Below, in pieces: positions 54,996 to 63,975 of a DNA stretch of 64,000 nucleotides. The notes beneath the pieces were generated by a model that did not search any database, was not told the DNA's origin, and saw only the letters and a program-made list of their open reading frames with translations. Every line of letters starts with the position of its first letter. The first letter of the stretch is position 1. The stretch is from Candidatus Poribacteria bacterium (lineage in GTDB: Bacteria; Poribacteria; WGA-4E; B28-G17), in assembly GCA_021162805.1 (NCBI GenBank), contig JAGGXZ010000200.1, positions 1-64,000 of the forward strand, in the 5' to 3' direction. The position numbers and the translations under genes were made by a program.

Positions 54996-56186
54996 ATGGA
55001 TACGTCAGCCGAATCATTGGACAGATGGCGCCAGATGCGCTTCGGTATGTTCATCCACTGGGGACCGGTCAGCCTTAAGGGCACTGAGATCGGATGGTCC
55101 CGCGGCGCTCAGGTGCCCCAGGAGGAGTATGACCAACTGTATAAACAATTCAATCCCACCCGATTCAACGCGGATGAGTGGGTTTCACTGGCTAAAACGG
55201 CCGGGATGAAATATCTGGTGATCACCTCCAAACATCATGACGGTTTCTGCCTTTGGGATTCCAGATATACCGATTATAATATCATGGCCACGCCCTTTGG
55301 CCGCGATGTGCTTGCAGAGCTGAGTGAGGCGTGCAGGCGCCAGGGTGTGATGTTCTGCGTTTACTATTCGATCCCAGATTGGTGGCATCCGGATTATCCG
55401 AAGGGCAGTCCGGGAGGACGCACTGAGAAGCCCAATCCCAACATGCCGCGGTATTTCGAGTACGTGAAAAACCAGACTCGAGAGCTTATCGATAAATACG
55501 GCCCTTTGGGGGTGCTCTGGTTCGATGGAGGGTGGAAGGAACCCGATTATGCGAGAGAGCTATACCGTTATCTAAAGGGTATTCAACCGGACCTGCTGAT
55601 CAACAATCGGATCGGCTGCGGATACGGTGACTTCGTAACGCCTGAACAGAAAGTCGGCGAGTTCAATAGGGAAAGGCCCTGGGAAACCTGCATGACCCTC
55701 GGTCGGCAGTGGTCCTGGAAGCCGAACGACGAGATAAAATCGCTGGAGCAGTGCATCCGAACGCTGTTACACGTGGTCGGAGGCGACGGCAACTTCCTGT
55801 TCAACGTGGGCCCAATGCCCGACGGCCGCATAGAACCGCGTCAGGCACAGCGGCTTAGGGAGATGGGGGATTGGCTCAAGCGATACGGCGATGGAGTCTA
55901 CGGCACACGAGGTGGACCGTTCAAGCCCGGAGGGTGGGGTGTCTCGACGTGTAAAGGCGACAGGATATACCTCTTCATCATGGAATGGCCGGATGAAGAA
56001 CCGTTGTATCTGCCGCCGATCGATCGCGAGATCATCTCCGCCCGGACTCGAACGGCCGGTGAAGCGGATGTTCGGCAAACTGACGAGGGCATCATGGTTC
56101 AAATGGCCGAGGTCGATCGTGATTCGATCGCCACGGTGATCGAGCTCACCATCGAGGGCGATGCGCTCGAGATCGAGCCGGTTTGA
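54996..56186 (+). CDS. alpha-L-fucosidase, GH29
   Basis: Retaining fucosidase of 396 residues. MRFGMFIHWGPVSLKG, YLVITSKHHDGFCLWDS and the nucleophile strand GVLWFDGGWKEPD are clear, and GDGNFLFNVGPMPDGRI closes the barrel. A small beta domain ends the protein. No signal peptide is visible, so it may act on imported oligosaccharides. It is convergent with the DUF1080 gene with a 9-nt gap. Confidence 0.94.
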   Translation: MDTSAESLDRWRQMRFGMFIHWGPVSLKGTEIGWSRGAQVPQEEYDQLYKQFNPTRFNADEWVSLAKTAGMKYLVITSKHHDGFCLWDSRYTDYNIMATPFGRDVLAELSEACRRQGVMFCVYYSIPDWWHPDYPKGSPGGRTEKPNPNMPRYFEYVKNQTRELIDKYGPLGVLWFDGGWKEPDYARELYRYLKGIQPDLLINNRIGCGYGDFVTPEQKVGEFNRERPWETCMTLGRQWSWKPNDEIKSLEQCIRTLLHVVGGDGNFLFNVGPMPDGRIEPRQAQRLREMGDWLKRYGDGVYGTRGGPFKPGGWGVSTCKGDRIYLFIMEWPDEEPLYLPPIDREIISARTRTAGEADVRQTDEGIMVQMAEVDRDSIATVIELTIEGDALEIEPV

Positions 56187-56195
56187 TATCCCAGC

Positions 56196-56927
56196 TCATC
56201 CCTCGTCGTAGCCTTTCAGCACACGATACCAGATGTTTCGAAACCGCACGGGGTTGCCGTGATCTTGGAGTCTGAGCGGTCCGACGGGCGGGTGAGGTCT
56301 ATACTGCGGTAAGGTCCTATGCCCCGTCGGGCCAAGAAGCTCAACATGATTATGGACGACAATGCCGTTATGTAAAACGGTCACGTATGCCGGGCGTATC
56401 AGCTTGTCGCCCTCAAAGCAAGGCGCTTCCCAGATGATGTCATACGTCTGCCATTGGCCCGGTCTGCGGCAAGCGTTCACCAGAGGTGGAAACTGACCGT
56501 AGATAGCGGCTGTAGTGCCATCGGCATAGGTGGGGTTCTCATAGCAGTCCAGAACCTGTATCTCATAAAGCCCCATCATGAACACGCCGCTGTTGCCTCG
56601 CCCTTGTCCCTCGCCCTTGACTTCCGCCGGGGCCATCCACTCGATGTGCAGCTGACAGTCGCCGAAATGCTCCTTCGTCTGGATATCGCCCGTGCCGGCG
56701 ACGACCTCCATATATCCGTTTTCAACCTTCCACCGAGCCGGTCCGCCGTCCCTGCTGCTTACCCAGTTGGATAGATCGGTGCCATCGAAGAGGATGATGG
56801 CATCAGAGGGCGGATCGCCCAACTTCTCGCCCGGCGTGACGATGCGAGGTTGAGGACGGTTGGAATCATGTACCCGATATTTCGATCCGGGCAAAAACGG
56901 GGTATCATCGTAGCCTAACTTCGCCAT
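56196..56927 (-). CDS. DUF1080 / 3-keto-disaccharide hydrolase-domain protein
   Basis: 243 residues of ConA-like fold: ILFDGTDLSNWVS, WKVENGYMEVVAGTGDIQT, GNSGVFMMGLYEIQVLDCY, and NGIVVHNHVELLG. The domain is abundant in planctomycetes and relatives; some members hydrolyse 3-keto-glycosides. AAAGGAGG lies 7 nt before the ATG at 56927, and the promoter at 56967-56995 excludes the longer start at 56966. No signal peptide from this start. Confidence 0.9.
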   Translation of the reverse strand: MAKLGYDDTPFLPGSKYRVHDSNRPQPRIVTPGEKLGDPPSDAIILFDGTDLSNWVSSRDGGPARWKVENGYMEVVAGTGDIQTKEHFGDCQLHIEWMAPAEVKGEGQGRGNSGVFMMGLYEIQVLDCYENPTYADGTTAAIYGQFPPLVNACRRPGQWQTYDIIWEAPCFEGDKLIRPAYVTVLHNGIVVHNHVELLGPTGHRTLPQYRPHPPVGPLRLQDHGNPVRFRNIWYRVLKGYDEG

Positions 56928-56966
56928 GGCATATCCTCCTTTTCTCAAGTTAATCACGGCATCCAA

Positions 56967-56995
56967 ATTATACTACGCTTTCAGGATGGTATCAA
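56967..56995 (-). promoter_or_regulatory. promoter of the DUF1080 gene
   Basis: On the minus strand: TTGATA (56995-56990), a 17-bp spacer, perfect TATAAT (56972-56967). Confidence 0.75.
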
Positions 56996-57037
56996 GGGGA
57001 TTTCCTACACCCCGGAAACCGAGGCGGCCCCGACATA

Positions 57038-57066
57038 TTGAAAAACTCGAATCGATATGGGATAAT
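57038..57066 (+). promoter_or_regulatory. promoter of the prenyl synthase-mgtC operon
   Basis: TTGAAA (57038-57043), a 17-bp spacer, GATAAT (57061-57066). mRNA would start near 57073, which supports translation from 57097. Confidence 0.68.
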
Positions 57067-57096
57067 ACAATTCAACGGAAAGGACGGGGCAGAGGG

Positions 57097-58080
57097 ATGA
57101 TTAACCTTATCCTTGATGATCTCAAGAGGGTGGATGAAAGATTGAAGGAAACGGTACGTAGCGAGTTCGACCTGATCTCTCGAATCTCGCTCGGAGCTAT
57201 CGAAGGCGGCAAGCGGCTGAGACCATCGTTGCTGATTCTGTGGACGAGAGGAACGGCTCAACGGGAGCTCGATCCGCAGGAGGAGAGCAGGATGATAGAT
57301 CTCGCCGCAACGGTCGAGCTGATCCATGTGGCCTCACTCGTCCATGACGATATAGTGGATGGGTCAACCATAAGGAGGGGGAAACCGACCGTAAATTTCA
57401 GATGGAACACGCGTATAGCGCTCTTGGAAGGCGACTACCTGTTAGCTCGAGCGATGAACCTGGCGGCCAAAAGCGCGTCCCGAGCTCAGATGAGACTGAT
57501 CACGCGTTGCCTCAGGCGGATGTGTGAGGGGGAGATAATGCAGACATGGGCCTGCGGTGAAATAGATCTTACCCTGGATAGATATCTGGATTTCATATCG
57601 ATGAAGACCGCCTCGCTTATGGAGAGCTCCTGTATGCTTGGAACGATGATATCGGGGGCGAAGCATCTGCACAGATCCGCTCGTATATACGGCCTGCACT
57701 TCGGGATGGCGTTCCAAATAGTCGATGACGTGAGAGACCTGATAGGCACGGATCTGAGTCTCGGTAAGGAGGTTCATAATGACCTGCTTCAGCGGAGGTT
57801 TACCGCCCCGATAATATATCTCAGGGAGATATGCGACGAGGAGGATCGGAAGGAACTCATGAAAAAGCTGCGGGGGGATCTATCCGGGGAGGATCTGCAC
57901 TGGGTGATCCGTCTTGCCAGAAACTATGGCGTGGTAGAGCGATGTCATGAGATGATCAGAAGGCTTCTATCGGTCGCCATCTCCGCTCTCGATCGGTTTC
58001 CGGAAGGGGAGCCCAAATATGCCCTTGAGGCTGTAACTATGAAGCTGGGGGAGATGATAAAGGATGAGACATCTACTTGA
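57097..58080 (+). CDS. polyprenyl diphosphate synthase (trans-isoprenyl type)
   Basis: Condenses isopentenyl diphosphate into an all-trans chain for quinones or similar. The 327-residue protein has IEGGKRLRPSLLIL, the first Asp-rich motif LVHDDIVDGS (DDxxD), KGTVNFRWNT-like region, MSLTA-equivalent EMKTASLMESS and the second motif FQIVDDVRD. The ATG at 57097 follows CAGAGGG and lies downstream of its promoter; an open frame back to 56926 is not coding. It overlaps the mgtC-like gene by 17 nt. Chain length cannot be deduced. Confidence 0.93.
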   Translation: MINLILDDLKRVDERLKETVRSEFDLISRISLGAIEGGKRLRPSLLILWTRGTAQRELDPQEESRMIDLAATVELIHVASLVHDDIVDGSTIRRGKPTVNFRWNTRIALLEGDYLLARAMNLAAKSASRAQMRLITRCLRRMCEGEIMQTWACGEIDLTLDRYLDFISMKTASLMESSCMLGTMISGAKHLHRSARIYGLHFGMAFQIVDDVRDLIGTDLSLGKEVHNDLLQRRFTAPIIYLREICDEEDRKELMKKLRGDLSGEDLHWVIRLARNYGVVERCHEMIRRLLSVAISALDRFPEGEPKYALEAVTMKLGEMIKDETST

Positions 58081-58759
58081 TCTGATAACCGATGAGATGT
58101 TAGGGCGAATACTTCTATCGATACTTCTGGGCGGATCAGTCGGCCTGGAGCGGGAACTACACGGTCGAGCGGCCGGGTTCCGGACCCATATTCTAGTTTG
58201 CCTCGGCGCCACCATAATCACCCTGGCCTCCACAAAGCTGTATCCCGGATTTGCCAATTTGACCAGCAACAACGTGGTCCGGATAGACCCCGGGCGAATC
58301 GCCGCCGGAATCGTAACCGGTATCGGTTTTTTAGGGGCGGGGGTGATCGTCCGATCCGGAAAGGCGTTACGAGGATTGACCACGGCCGCTTCCATCTGGT
58401 TTACAGCCGGATTGGGAATCGTGATAGGCCTCGGCCTATATCGTCTCTCCTGCGAAGCAACCATATTCGCACTGGCAACCCTCTTCCTGCTCAGGAAAAC
58501 GGAGAATTATATACGCCAGGATTGGTACGCCACCGTTAAGGTGAGGGCCGATCGAAAGGAGGGATTGCTGGGGGAGATCATCGAGATATGCCGACAGCAC
58601 GATCTGACGGTGAAGGGATATGAGATAGAGGATGACATCCAGAGCAACATGGTGACCATCACCTTAGACGTGCGTTTCAAACGCAGAAGATACACCGGTC
58701 AGGAGCTAGTGGATGAGCTTTCGAGAAGAAGCGGAATCAGACAGGTTCAATGGAGCTAG
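58064..58759 (+). CDS. MgtC/SapB family membrane protein
   Basis: 231 residues: four to five transmembrane helices with GGSVGLERELHGRAAGFRTH, GRIAAGIVTGIGFLGAGVIV and LRGLTTAASIWFTAGLGIVIG (the MgtC signature), then a cytoplasmic ACT-like domain of about 75 residues. In pathogens MgtC inhibits the F-ATPase under low magnesium; in free-living bacteria it is linked to magnesium or phosphate stress. The 3' end overlaps the convergent peptidase gene by 23 nt. Confidence 0.92.
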   Translation: MRHLLDLITDEMLGRILLSILLGGSVGLERELHGRAAGFRTHILVCLGATIITLASTKLYPGFANLTSNNVVRIDPGRIAAGIVTGIGFLGAGVIVRSGKALRGLTTAASIWFTAGLGIVIGLGLYRLSCEATIFALATLFLLRKTENYIRQDWYATVKVRADRKEGLLGEIIEICRQHDLTVKGYEIEDDIQSNMVTITLDVRFKRRRYTGQELVDELSRRSGIRQVQWS

Positions 58760-59708
58760 AGCTCAGAAGGAATTGTATGCTCGCTCTGATCGCTACCTCA
58801 ATCAATCTCATCTGCATGTGAGGCGGAGTTCTGAGGTTGTTGTTCTGAACCTCAACTGTGAGGCACGGTATCCTGTGGTAAAGCTCCCCCCAGCATTTCC
58901 TGAAGTATCGGATTTGATCCTCGCCGTATCCCAGCGGTTTGGGATCGGGGATCGGATCAGCCCCTATAGATCGCCATGCCTCTATGATCGCCCTTGCCCA
59001 TCTCCTGTTATATCCCCTGATGTCCTCAGGCAGATCATTGAAGTTAAAGGGCAATATGATCATGGCGTTATGCCTCGATCTCTCGAATTCCGTCTGATGT
59101 AGGGCGAGATACTGATGACAGCCGATCTCCTCCACCGTTTTCATGACGAGCTTCGAGAACGATGATTCCAGATCCCTGTTGGGCTCGACGAACTCTTTAT
59201 CGTTTATCTGCTCATATACGATCCCTATGAAATTAGGCCGACGTTCATCCAGGCTCCATCTGCCGACCCTGCTGCATCTGTCTCCGTCTTCACATATACC
59301 GAAGGCGATCTTCAGGAACTCCTCGTTCGAGTATGAGCTTCCATCCCACCAATCGACGGGAGCCCGAGATCGCCCATCCGGGTTGCCGTCGGGGATGAAA
59401 GTGAGGATCATCTTTCCAAGCAGGGTCTCCCTGTCGAGGTCGGTCCTCCTGCCATCCAGGTCGACCCCTTCGATGATCTGTGAGAGGAAGTTCATCATGC
59501 CGGCGGTGGTCGCCGGTTCATGGGCATGCGGCTGTGAGAAGAGATGCCTCAGCTTGGACGAATCATCCTCTCTCCTATCGGTGACAGTTATGGCATACGT
59601 TCTCATGCCCGTGTAGGTTCTCACATATGTGAGCGAGACGATATCGGGGAATTTTCTAGCCCATTCTAAGATCTTGGGTTTTGTCTGGTATGGTTTAGCG
59701 ATCCACAT
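58737..59708 (-). CDS. M14-family zinc carboxypeptidase-like protein
   Basis: 323 residues with the M14 metal motif QPHAHEPATTAGMMNFL (His-x2-Glu), the substrate-binding TFIPDGNPDGRSR, and a third zinc ligand expected at LALHQTEFERSR; the end EVQNNNLRTPP may hold the catalytic glutamate. No signal peptide from the ATG at 59708, chosen because the -35/-10 pair at 59761-59789 overlaps the longer start. Activity on peptides or murein is possible; the substrate is unknown. Confidence 0.83.
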   Translation of the reverse strand: MWIAKPYQTKPKILEWARKFPDIVSLTYVRTYTGMRTYAITVTDRREDDSSKLRHLFSQPHAHEPATTAGMMNFLSQIIEGVDLDGRRTDLDRETLLGKMILTFIPDGNPDGRSRAPVDWWDGSSYSNEEFLKIAFGICEDGDRCSRVGRWSLDERRPNFIGIVYEQINDKEFVEPNRDLESSFSKLVMKTVEEIGCHQYLALHQTEFERSRHNAMIILPFNFNDLPEDIRGYNRRWARAIIEAWRSIGADPIPDPKPLGYGEDQIRYFRKCWGELYHRIPCLTVEVQNNNLRTPPHMQMRLIEVAIRASIQFLLSSSSIEPV

Positions 59709-59760
59709 GACGATAGTTCCTCCAAGGTTAGTCTCCCCGCCGTATGGCGGATCGCGGAGG

Positions 59761-59789
59761 AGTATACAACATTTAGAAACCTCGCTCAA
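59761..59789 (-). promoter_or_regulatory. promoter of the M14 peptidase gene
   Basis: On the minus strand: TTGAGC (59789-59784), a 17-bp spacer, TATACT (59766-59761). Confidence 0.68.
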
Positions 59790-59824
59790 GCGATGTTCCA
59801 GGATCGCTCTTTTGGGATATGCTG

Positions 59825-59854
59825 TTGCAATTGAATCTCAGATTATGCTAAAAT
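59825..59854 (+). promoter_or_regulatory. promoter of the rny-ymdB-xse operon
   Basis: TTGCAA (59825-59830), an 18-bp spacer, TAAAAT (59849-59854) with a TGC extension just before it (extended -10). The start is near 59861. Confidence 0.62.
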
Positions 59855-59899
59855 AGTATCGAACCTCACAGGGATATACGCAGAAGGGGGTGTGTTAAG

Positions 59900-61453
59900 A
59901 TAACAGTTGCGATTTACTATCTCATCTTTCTCCTCGCCGGCGTCATCGCAGGTTATTTCGTCCATCAGTTCATCTCCAAGAGGCGTATGGATGACGCTCA
60001 TAGGCGAGCGCGTCAGATAATAGATGAGGCGCTGAGGAGCGCTGAAACCATAAAAAAGGAGATCGCCGTTCAGGCCAAGGAGGAAGCCTACAGGAGACAA
60101 ATGGAGTTGGAGCAGGAGATGAAGGCTCAACGGGCCGAGATCCAGAGAATGGAGCAGAGGCTAACAGCTAGAGAGGAGAAACTTGACCTAAGATGGGGCG
60201 AGCTCGAAAGAAAGGAAAAGAGACTGATAAAACAGGCGAGAAGACTCGGAGCTAAAAACAGGGAGTTAAGACAGAGGGAAAATGAGATCCGAACTTTGGA
60301 GGAACAACACCGCAGGATCCTGTCGGAGATATCCGGCTTATCTCCCGAGGAGGCCAAGAGGATCTTAATGGAGAGTATGATCGAGGATGCGCGCAGAGAC
60401 GCCATGGAGACGATCAGGCAGATAGAGGAGGAGGCCCGTCAGAACGCCGAGAAAAGGGCGAAGGAGATCCTGTGTTACGCCATGGAGCGATATGCCGCCG
60501 ATCACGTCGCCGAGACCGCTATAACGGTCGTCCCTCTGCCGAACGACGACCTGAAGGGCAGGATTATAGGCCGCCAGGGGAGAAACATACAGGCGTTGGA
60601 GGCCGCGACGGGCGTCGAGTTCATAGTCGATGATACGCCCGACGCCATCCTCATCTCCGGGTTTGATCCCATAAGGCGTGAGATAGCCAGGATCGCCCTC
60701 GAAAGGCTCATAGCTGATGGAAGGATCCATCCCAGCCGGATAGAGCAGGCGGTCGCCAGGGCGAGGGTGGATGTTGAGAACATCATCAGGGAGGAGGGCG
60801 AACGCGCCGTGATGGAACTCGGAATCCATGGGTTGCATCCGGAGCTGATAAGGCTGATCGGCAGACTGAAATACAGGACCAGCTATGGACAGAACGTGCT
60901 CCAGCACTCCAAGGAAGTGGCCTTCCTGGCGGGGGTGATCGCCTCTGAGCTGGGGGAGAACGACAAACTCGCCCGACGCGCCGGTCTGATCCACGACATA
61001 GGCAAGGCGGTTGATAGGGAGATAGAGGGAACCCACGCGCAGATCAGCGCCTCACTGGCTCAGAGATACGGCGAGCCTCCGGCGGTCGTCCACGCGGTCG
61101 AGGCACATCACGACGAGGTACCCCCACAGAGCCTGCTGGCGGTTATAATCCAGGTGGCCGATAAGCTCTCAGCCGCTAGACCTGGAGCCAGGAGGGATTC
61201 TCTCGAGGCCTACATCAAAAGGCTCGAGAAGCTCGAAAGGATAGCCGAGTCCTTCTACGGCGTTGAAAAATCCTACGCGATCCAAGCCGGAAGGGAGATA
61301 AGGGTGATCGTGCAGGAAGATAAGATAGACGACGCCGGAATACATGATCTGGCTAAACAGATCGCCCAGAAGGTCAAATCCGAACTCGAATTTCCCGGTC
61401 AGGTGCAGGTGACGGTCATCAGGGAGACGAGAGCCGTGGAGTACGCCAGATGA
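59900..61453 (+). CDS. rny: ribonuclease Y (no canonical start codon for the membrane anchor)
   Basis: Membrane-bound endoribonuclease that starts mRNA decay. From the first in-frame ATG (59987) there are 488 residues: a long charged coiled coil, the KH domain (LKGRIIGRQGRNIQALE) and the HD domain (RRAGLIHDIGKAVDRE). The family's N-terminal membrane helix is encoded in frame just upstream (AIYYLIFLLAGVIAGYFV). No ATG, GTG or TTG is in frame there; an ATA at 59900, 9 nt after AAGGGGG, or a nearby ATT would give a normal 517-residue protein. The choice of 59900 is an inference. Overlaps ymdB by 4 nt. Confidence 0.88.
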   Translation: MTVAIYYLIFLLAGVIAGYFVHQFISKRRMDDAHRRARQIIDEALRSAETIKKEIAVQAKEEAYRRQMELEQEMKAQRAEIQRMEQRLTAREEKLDLRWGELERKEKRLIKQARRLGAKNRELRQRENEIRTLEEQHRRILSEISGLSPEEAKRILMESMIEDARRDAMETIRQIEEEARQNAEKRAKEILCYAMERYAADHVAETAITVVPLPNDDLKGRIIGRQGRNIQALEAATGVEFIVDDTPDAILISGFDPIRREIARIALERLIADGRIHPSRIEQAVARARVDVENIIREEGERAVMELGIHGLHPELIRLIGRLKYRTSYGQNVLQHSKEVAFLAGVIASELGENDKLARRAGLIHDIGKAVDREIEGTHAQISASLAQRYGEPPAVVHAVEAHHDEVPPQSLLAVIIQVADKLSAARPGARRDSLEAYIKRLEKLERIAESFYGVEKSYAIQAGREIRVIVQEDKIDDAGIHDLAKQIAQKVKSELEFPGQVQVTVIRETRAVEYAR

Positions 61454-62226
61454 GATTGCTTTTCATAGGCGATATCGTCGGTAGGCCCGGAAGGAGAGCG
61501 CTGAGGGAGATCCTACCGGAGATAAAATCGGGATATGACCTCGTGATCGCAAACGGTGAGAACGCCGCCGGTGGTTTCGGCATAACCCCTCCGCTGGCCG
61601 AGGAGATCTTCTCCTACGGAGTTCACGCCATAACCACGGGAAATCACATCTGGAGCAAAAAGGAGATCTACAATTACATCGAGAAGGAGCCTCGCCTGCT
61701 CAGACCGGCGAATTATCCGGAGGGAACCCCGGGCAGGGGATGGGGGATATTCCAAACCGAATCGGGGATCAGGGTCTGTCTGATAAACCTCCTCGGCAGG
61801 ATCTTCATGGAGCCGACCGAAAATCCGTTCAGGATGATGGATTCTCTGCTGGAAAACCTGGAAGACGGGGTGAAGACGGTGATCTTGGATTTCCATGCCG
61901 AGGCCACATCGGAGAAGATCGCTATGGGGTGGTATCTGGACGGAAGGGTCACGGCGGTCATCGGAACCCACACCCACGTCCAGACGGCGGATGAAGCCAT
62001 ACTCCCCGGCGGAACGGCCTACATAACGGATGTGGGCATGACCGGGCCACACGATTCCGTTATCGGCGTGAAGAAGGATGCCGTCCTTAGGAGATTCACC
62101 ACCATGATGCCGGTCAAATTCGACGTGGCAAAGGGCGATGTCAGGCTCTCAGCGGTGGAGATCGACGTCGATGAGAATACCGGCAAGGCGATCCGTATCT
62201 CCCGAATGCAGATCCCGCTGAAGTGA
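61450..62226 (+). CDS. ymdB: YmdB-family metallophosphoesterase
   Basis: 258 residues of the TIGR00282 phosphoesterase family: LLFIGDIVGRPGRRAL, VIANGENAAGGFGI, AITTGNHIWSKKE, DFHAEATSEKIAM and VIGTHTHVQTADE supply the two-metal site. Characterised members hydrolyse cyclic nucleotides and influence mRNA decay with RNase Y, next to which the gene lies here as in many bacteria. Confidence 0.94.
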   Translation: MRLLFIGDIVGRPGRRALREILPEIKSGYDLVIANGENAAGGFGITPPLAEEIFSYGVHAITTGNHIWSKKEIYNYIEKEPRLLRPANYPEGTPGRGWGIFQTESGIRVCLINLLGRIFMEPTENPFRMMDSLLENLEDGVKTVILDFHAEATSEKIAMGWYLDGRVTAVIGTHTHVQTADEAILPGGTAYITDVGMTGPHDSVIGVKKDAVLRRFTTMMPVKFDVAKGDVRLSAVEIDVDENTGKAIRISRMQIPLK

Positions 62227-62245
62227 CCTCCATAGGGGGGAGAGG

Positions 62246-63580
62246 GTGATCGGACGAACGGTCTACACCGTCTCAGAGGTTACGAGGGCTATCAAGGAGA
62301 TCATCTCCGCCATCGGCGAGGTTTGGATCGAGGGAGAGGTTTCCAATTTCCGCCAACCCTACTCCGGACACATCTATTTCACGCTCAAGGACGAGTCGTC
62401 GCAGATACAGTGTGTTATCTTTAAGCCGCTCTCGTTACGCCTGCCCTTCAGGCCAAAGGATGGGATGAAGGTTCTGCTGCACGGAAGGCTCACCGTCTAT
62501 GAGAAAGGCGGGAATTATCAGATACTCGGCGACAGGATCGAGCCGGCGGGCTTTGGCGCCCTACAGATGGCACTCGAACAGCTCAAAAGAAAACTCGCCG
62601 CTGAGGGTCTCTTCGACGAAAGACATAAAAAACCCATACCGAAATTCCCCGAAAGGATAGGTGTCGTCACCTCAGCCACCGGGGCGGCGATAAGGGACAT
62701 CATAAAGGTGATAAGCCGCCGCTATCCTCTCGTCCACATCCTGCTGTATCCCGTTACCGTCCAGGGCGAAAACGCCGCCAGGGAGATCGCCGAGGCGATA
62801 GACGGGTTCAACCGGCTTGGAAATGTGGACCTCCTGATAGTCGGCAGGGGAGGTGGATCGATAGAGGATCTGTGGGCCTTCAACGAGGAGATAGTCGCCA
62901 GAAGCATCTTCCGCTCCAGAATCCCCGTCATATCGGCGGTGGGCCACGAGATAGACTTCACCATATCCGATCTCGTTGCCGATCTCAGGGCGCCTACGCC
63001 ATCGGCGGCCGCCGAGATGGCTGTCCCCAGCGTTCAGGATCTGAACGGCGGCATTGAACAACTCACATCGAGGATGATAGCGGCCATAAGGTCCCAGATC
63101 CGGCCGAAAAGGGAGAAACTGGATCGCCTCTCCGAGAGGGTCTCGCCTCGGAGAAAGCTGGAGGAGCTATATGAGATGGAGCAGAGGATCGACGAGCTGT
63201 ACTACAGGGCGATGGAGCTGATGCGGGGAAGGATATCATCAATGAGAGGTGAGGTGGCGGTCAGATCTGAGAGGCTTCGGAGAAATTCACCCGAAAGGAG
63301 GCTTGGGGAGCTTGAGGGAAGATTGAACTTGCTCGCTCAAAGGGCCTATCACGCCGTCCTTTCAAGGCTGATGGAGGGAAGAAGCTCCTTTCAGGGCCTG
63401 GTATCCCGCCTGGAAGCTTTGAGCCCACTGGCCGTGCTCAGAAGGGGATATAGCATCTGTCAGGAGGTCTCCGGCCGGATCATATCCGATGCGGCCCAAG
63501 TTGATGTGGGCGATCAGATCATCGTGAGGCCCTTCAAGGGCAAGCTGAGATGTGAGGTTTTGGAGAGGAAAGATGGATAA
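62246..63580 (+). CDS. xseA: exodeoxyribonuclease VII large subunit
   Basis: Catalytic subunit of the single-strand-specific nuclease that trims DNA ends. The 444-residue protein has the N-terminal OB fold (VWIEGEVSNFRQPYSGHIYF, CVIFKP), the catalytic core (IGVVTSATGAAIRDII, GRGGGSIEDLWAFNEE, ISAVGHEIDFTISDLVADLR, APTPSAAAEM), a long coiled coil that binds XseB, and the C-terminal LRRGYSI segment. GTG start directly after a GGGGGGAGAGG stretch. Confidence 0.96.
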   Translation: MIGRTVYTVSEVTRAIKEIISAIGEVWIEGEVSNFRQPYSGHIYFTLKDESSQIQCVIFKPLSLRLPFRPKDGMKVLLHGRLTVYEKGGNYQILGDRIEPAGFGALQMALEQLKRKLAAEGLFDERHKKPIPKFPERIGVVTSATGAAIRDIIKVISRRYPLVHILLYPVTVQGENAAREIAEAIDGFNRLGNVDLLIVGRGGGSIEDLWAFNEEIVARSIFRSRIPVISAVGHEIDFTISDLVADLRAPTPSAAAEMAVPSVQDLNGGIEQLTSRMIAAIRSQIRPKREKLDRLSERVSPRRKLEELYEMEQRIDELYYRAMELMRGRISSMRGEVAVRSERLRRNSPERRLGELEGRLNLLAQRAYHAVLSRLMEGRSSFQGLVSRLEALSPLAVLRRGYSICQEVSGRIISDAAQVDVGDQIIVRPFKGKLRCEVLERKDG

Positions 63581-63818
63581 GGTGGAAAAGGAGATCAAAT
63601 TCGAGGATGCCCTTAAAAGGCTTGAGGAGATAGTCGAGATGCTTGAGTCGGACGAGCTCCCTCTGGATAAAGCCTTGGAGCTCTTCGAGGAGGGGATAAG
63701 GATGTCCAGGCTCTGTTCCTCCATTTTGGAGAGGGCTGAGATGCGAATTGAGGAGCTCATCCGTGAGGAGGATGGGACGATTCGCGCCGTCCCATTTAAG
63801 CTTTCAGAAGAGGAGTGA
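63573..63818 (+). CDS. xseB: exodeoxyribonuclease VII small subunit
   Basis: 81 residues forming the helical hairpin that wraps the XseA coiled coil: FEDALKRLEEIVEMLES, LPLDKALELFEEGIRM, then CSSILERAEMRIEEL. ATG at 63573 with GGAGAGG upstream; overlaps xseA by 8 nt. The longer open frame from 63552 is inside xseA and unlikely. Confidence 0.95.
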   Translation: MDKVEKEIKFEDALKRLEEIVEMLESDELPLDKALELFEEGIRMSRLCSSILERAEMRIEELIREEDGTIRAVPFKLSEEE

Positions 63819-63823
63819 CGTAC

Positions 63824-63901
63824 ATGGCTTGCCCTTGTCCGAGGATCACCGGAGCAGAAGTAGACCCTTGCGCCTGCTCAGAATTCGGGAGCATACATTG
63901 A
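63824..63901 (+). CDS. possible cysteine-rich 25-residue peptide
   Basis: ATG 63824 with AGAGGAG 9 nt upstream encodes MACPCPRITGAE...DPCACSEFG..., with two C-x-C pairs, ending at TGA 63901. It starts 5 nt after xseB. No family is recognised. The paired cysteines could bind a metal, or the frame could be chance; there is no comparative evidence. Confidence 0.3.
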   Translation: MACPCPRITGAEVDPCACSEFGSIH

Positions 63902-63945
63902 AGTGCGTTTCACCGTTGATCTTTCCGATTGATTTTAAGCCCCGC

Positions 63946-63975
63946 TTGTCCATCGCTTTTGAAATCTGGTATAAT
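63946..63975 (+). promoter_or_regulatory. promoter for a gene beyond the right edge
   Basis: TTGTCC (63946-63951), an 18-bp spacer, perfect TATAAT (63970-63975). The transcript would start about 63982 and run out of the window. Confidence 0.62.

Noticed and set aside
56926-57096. N-terminal extension of the prenyl synthase
   Set aside because: It would include both divergent promoters, and its residues are unlike the family.
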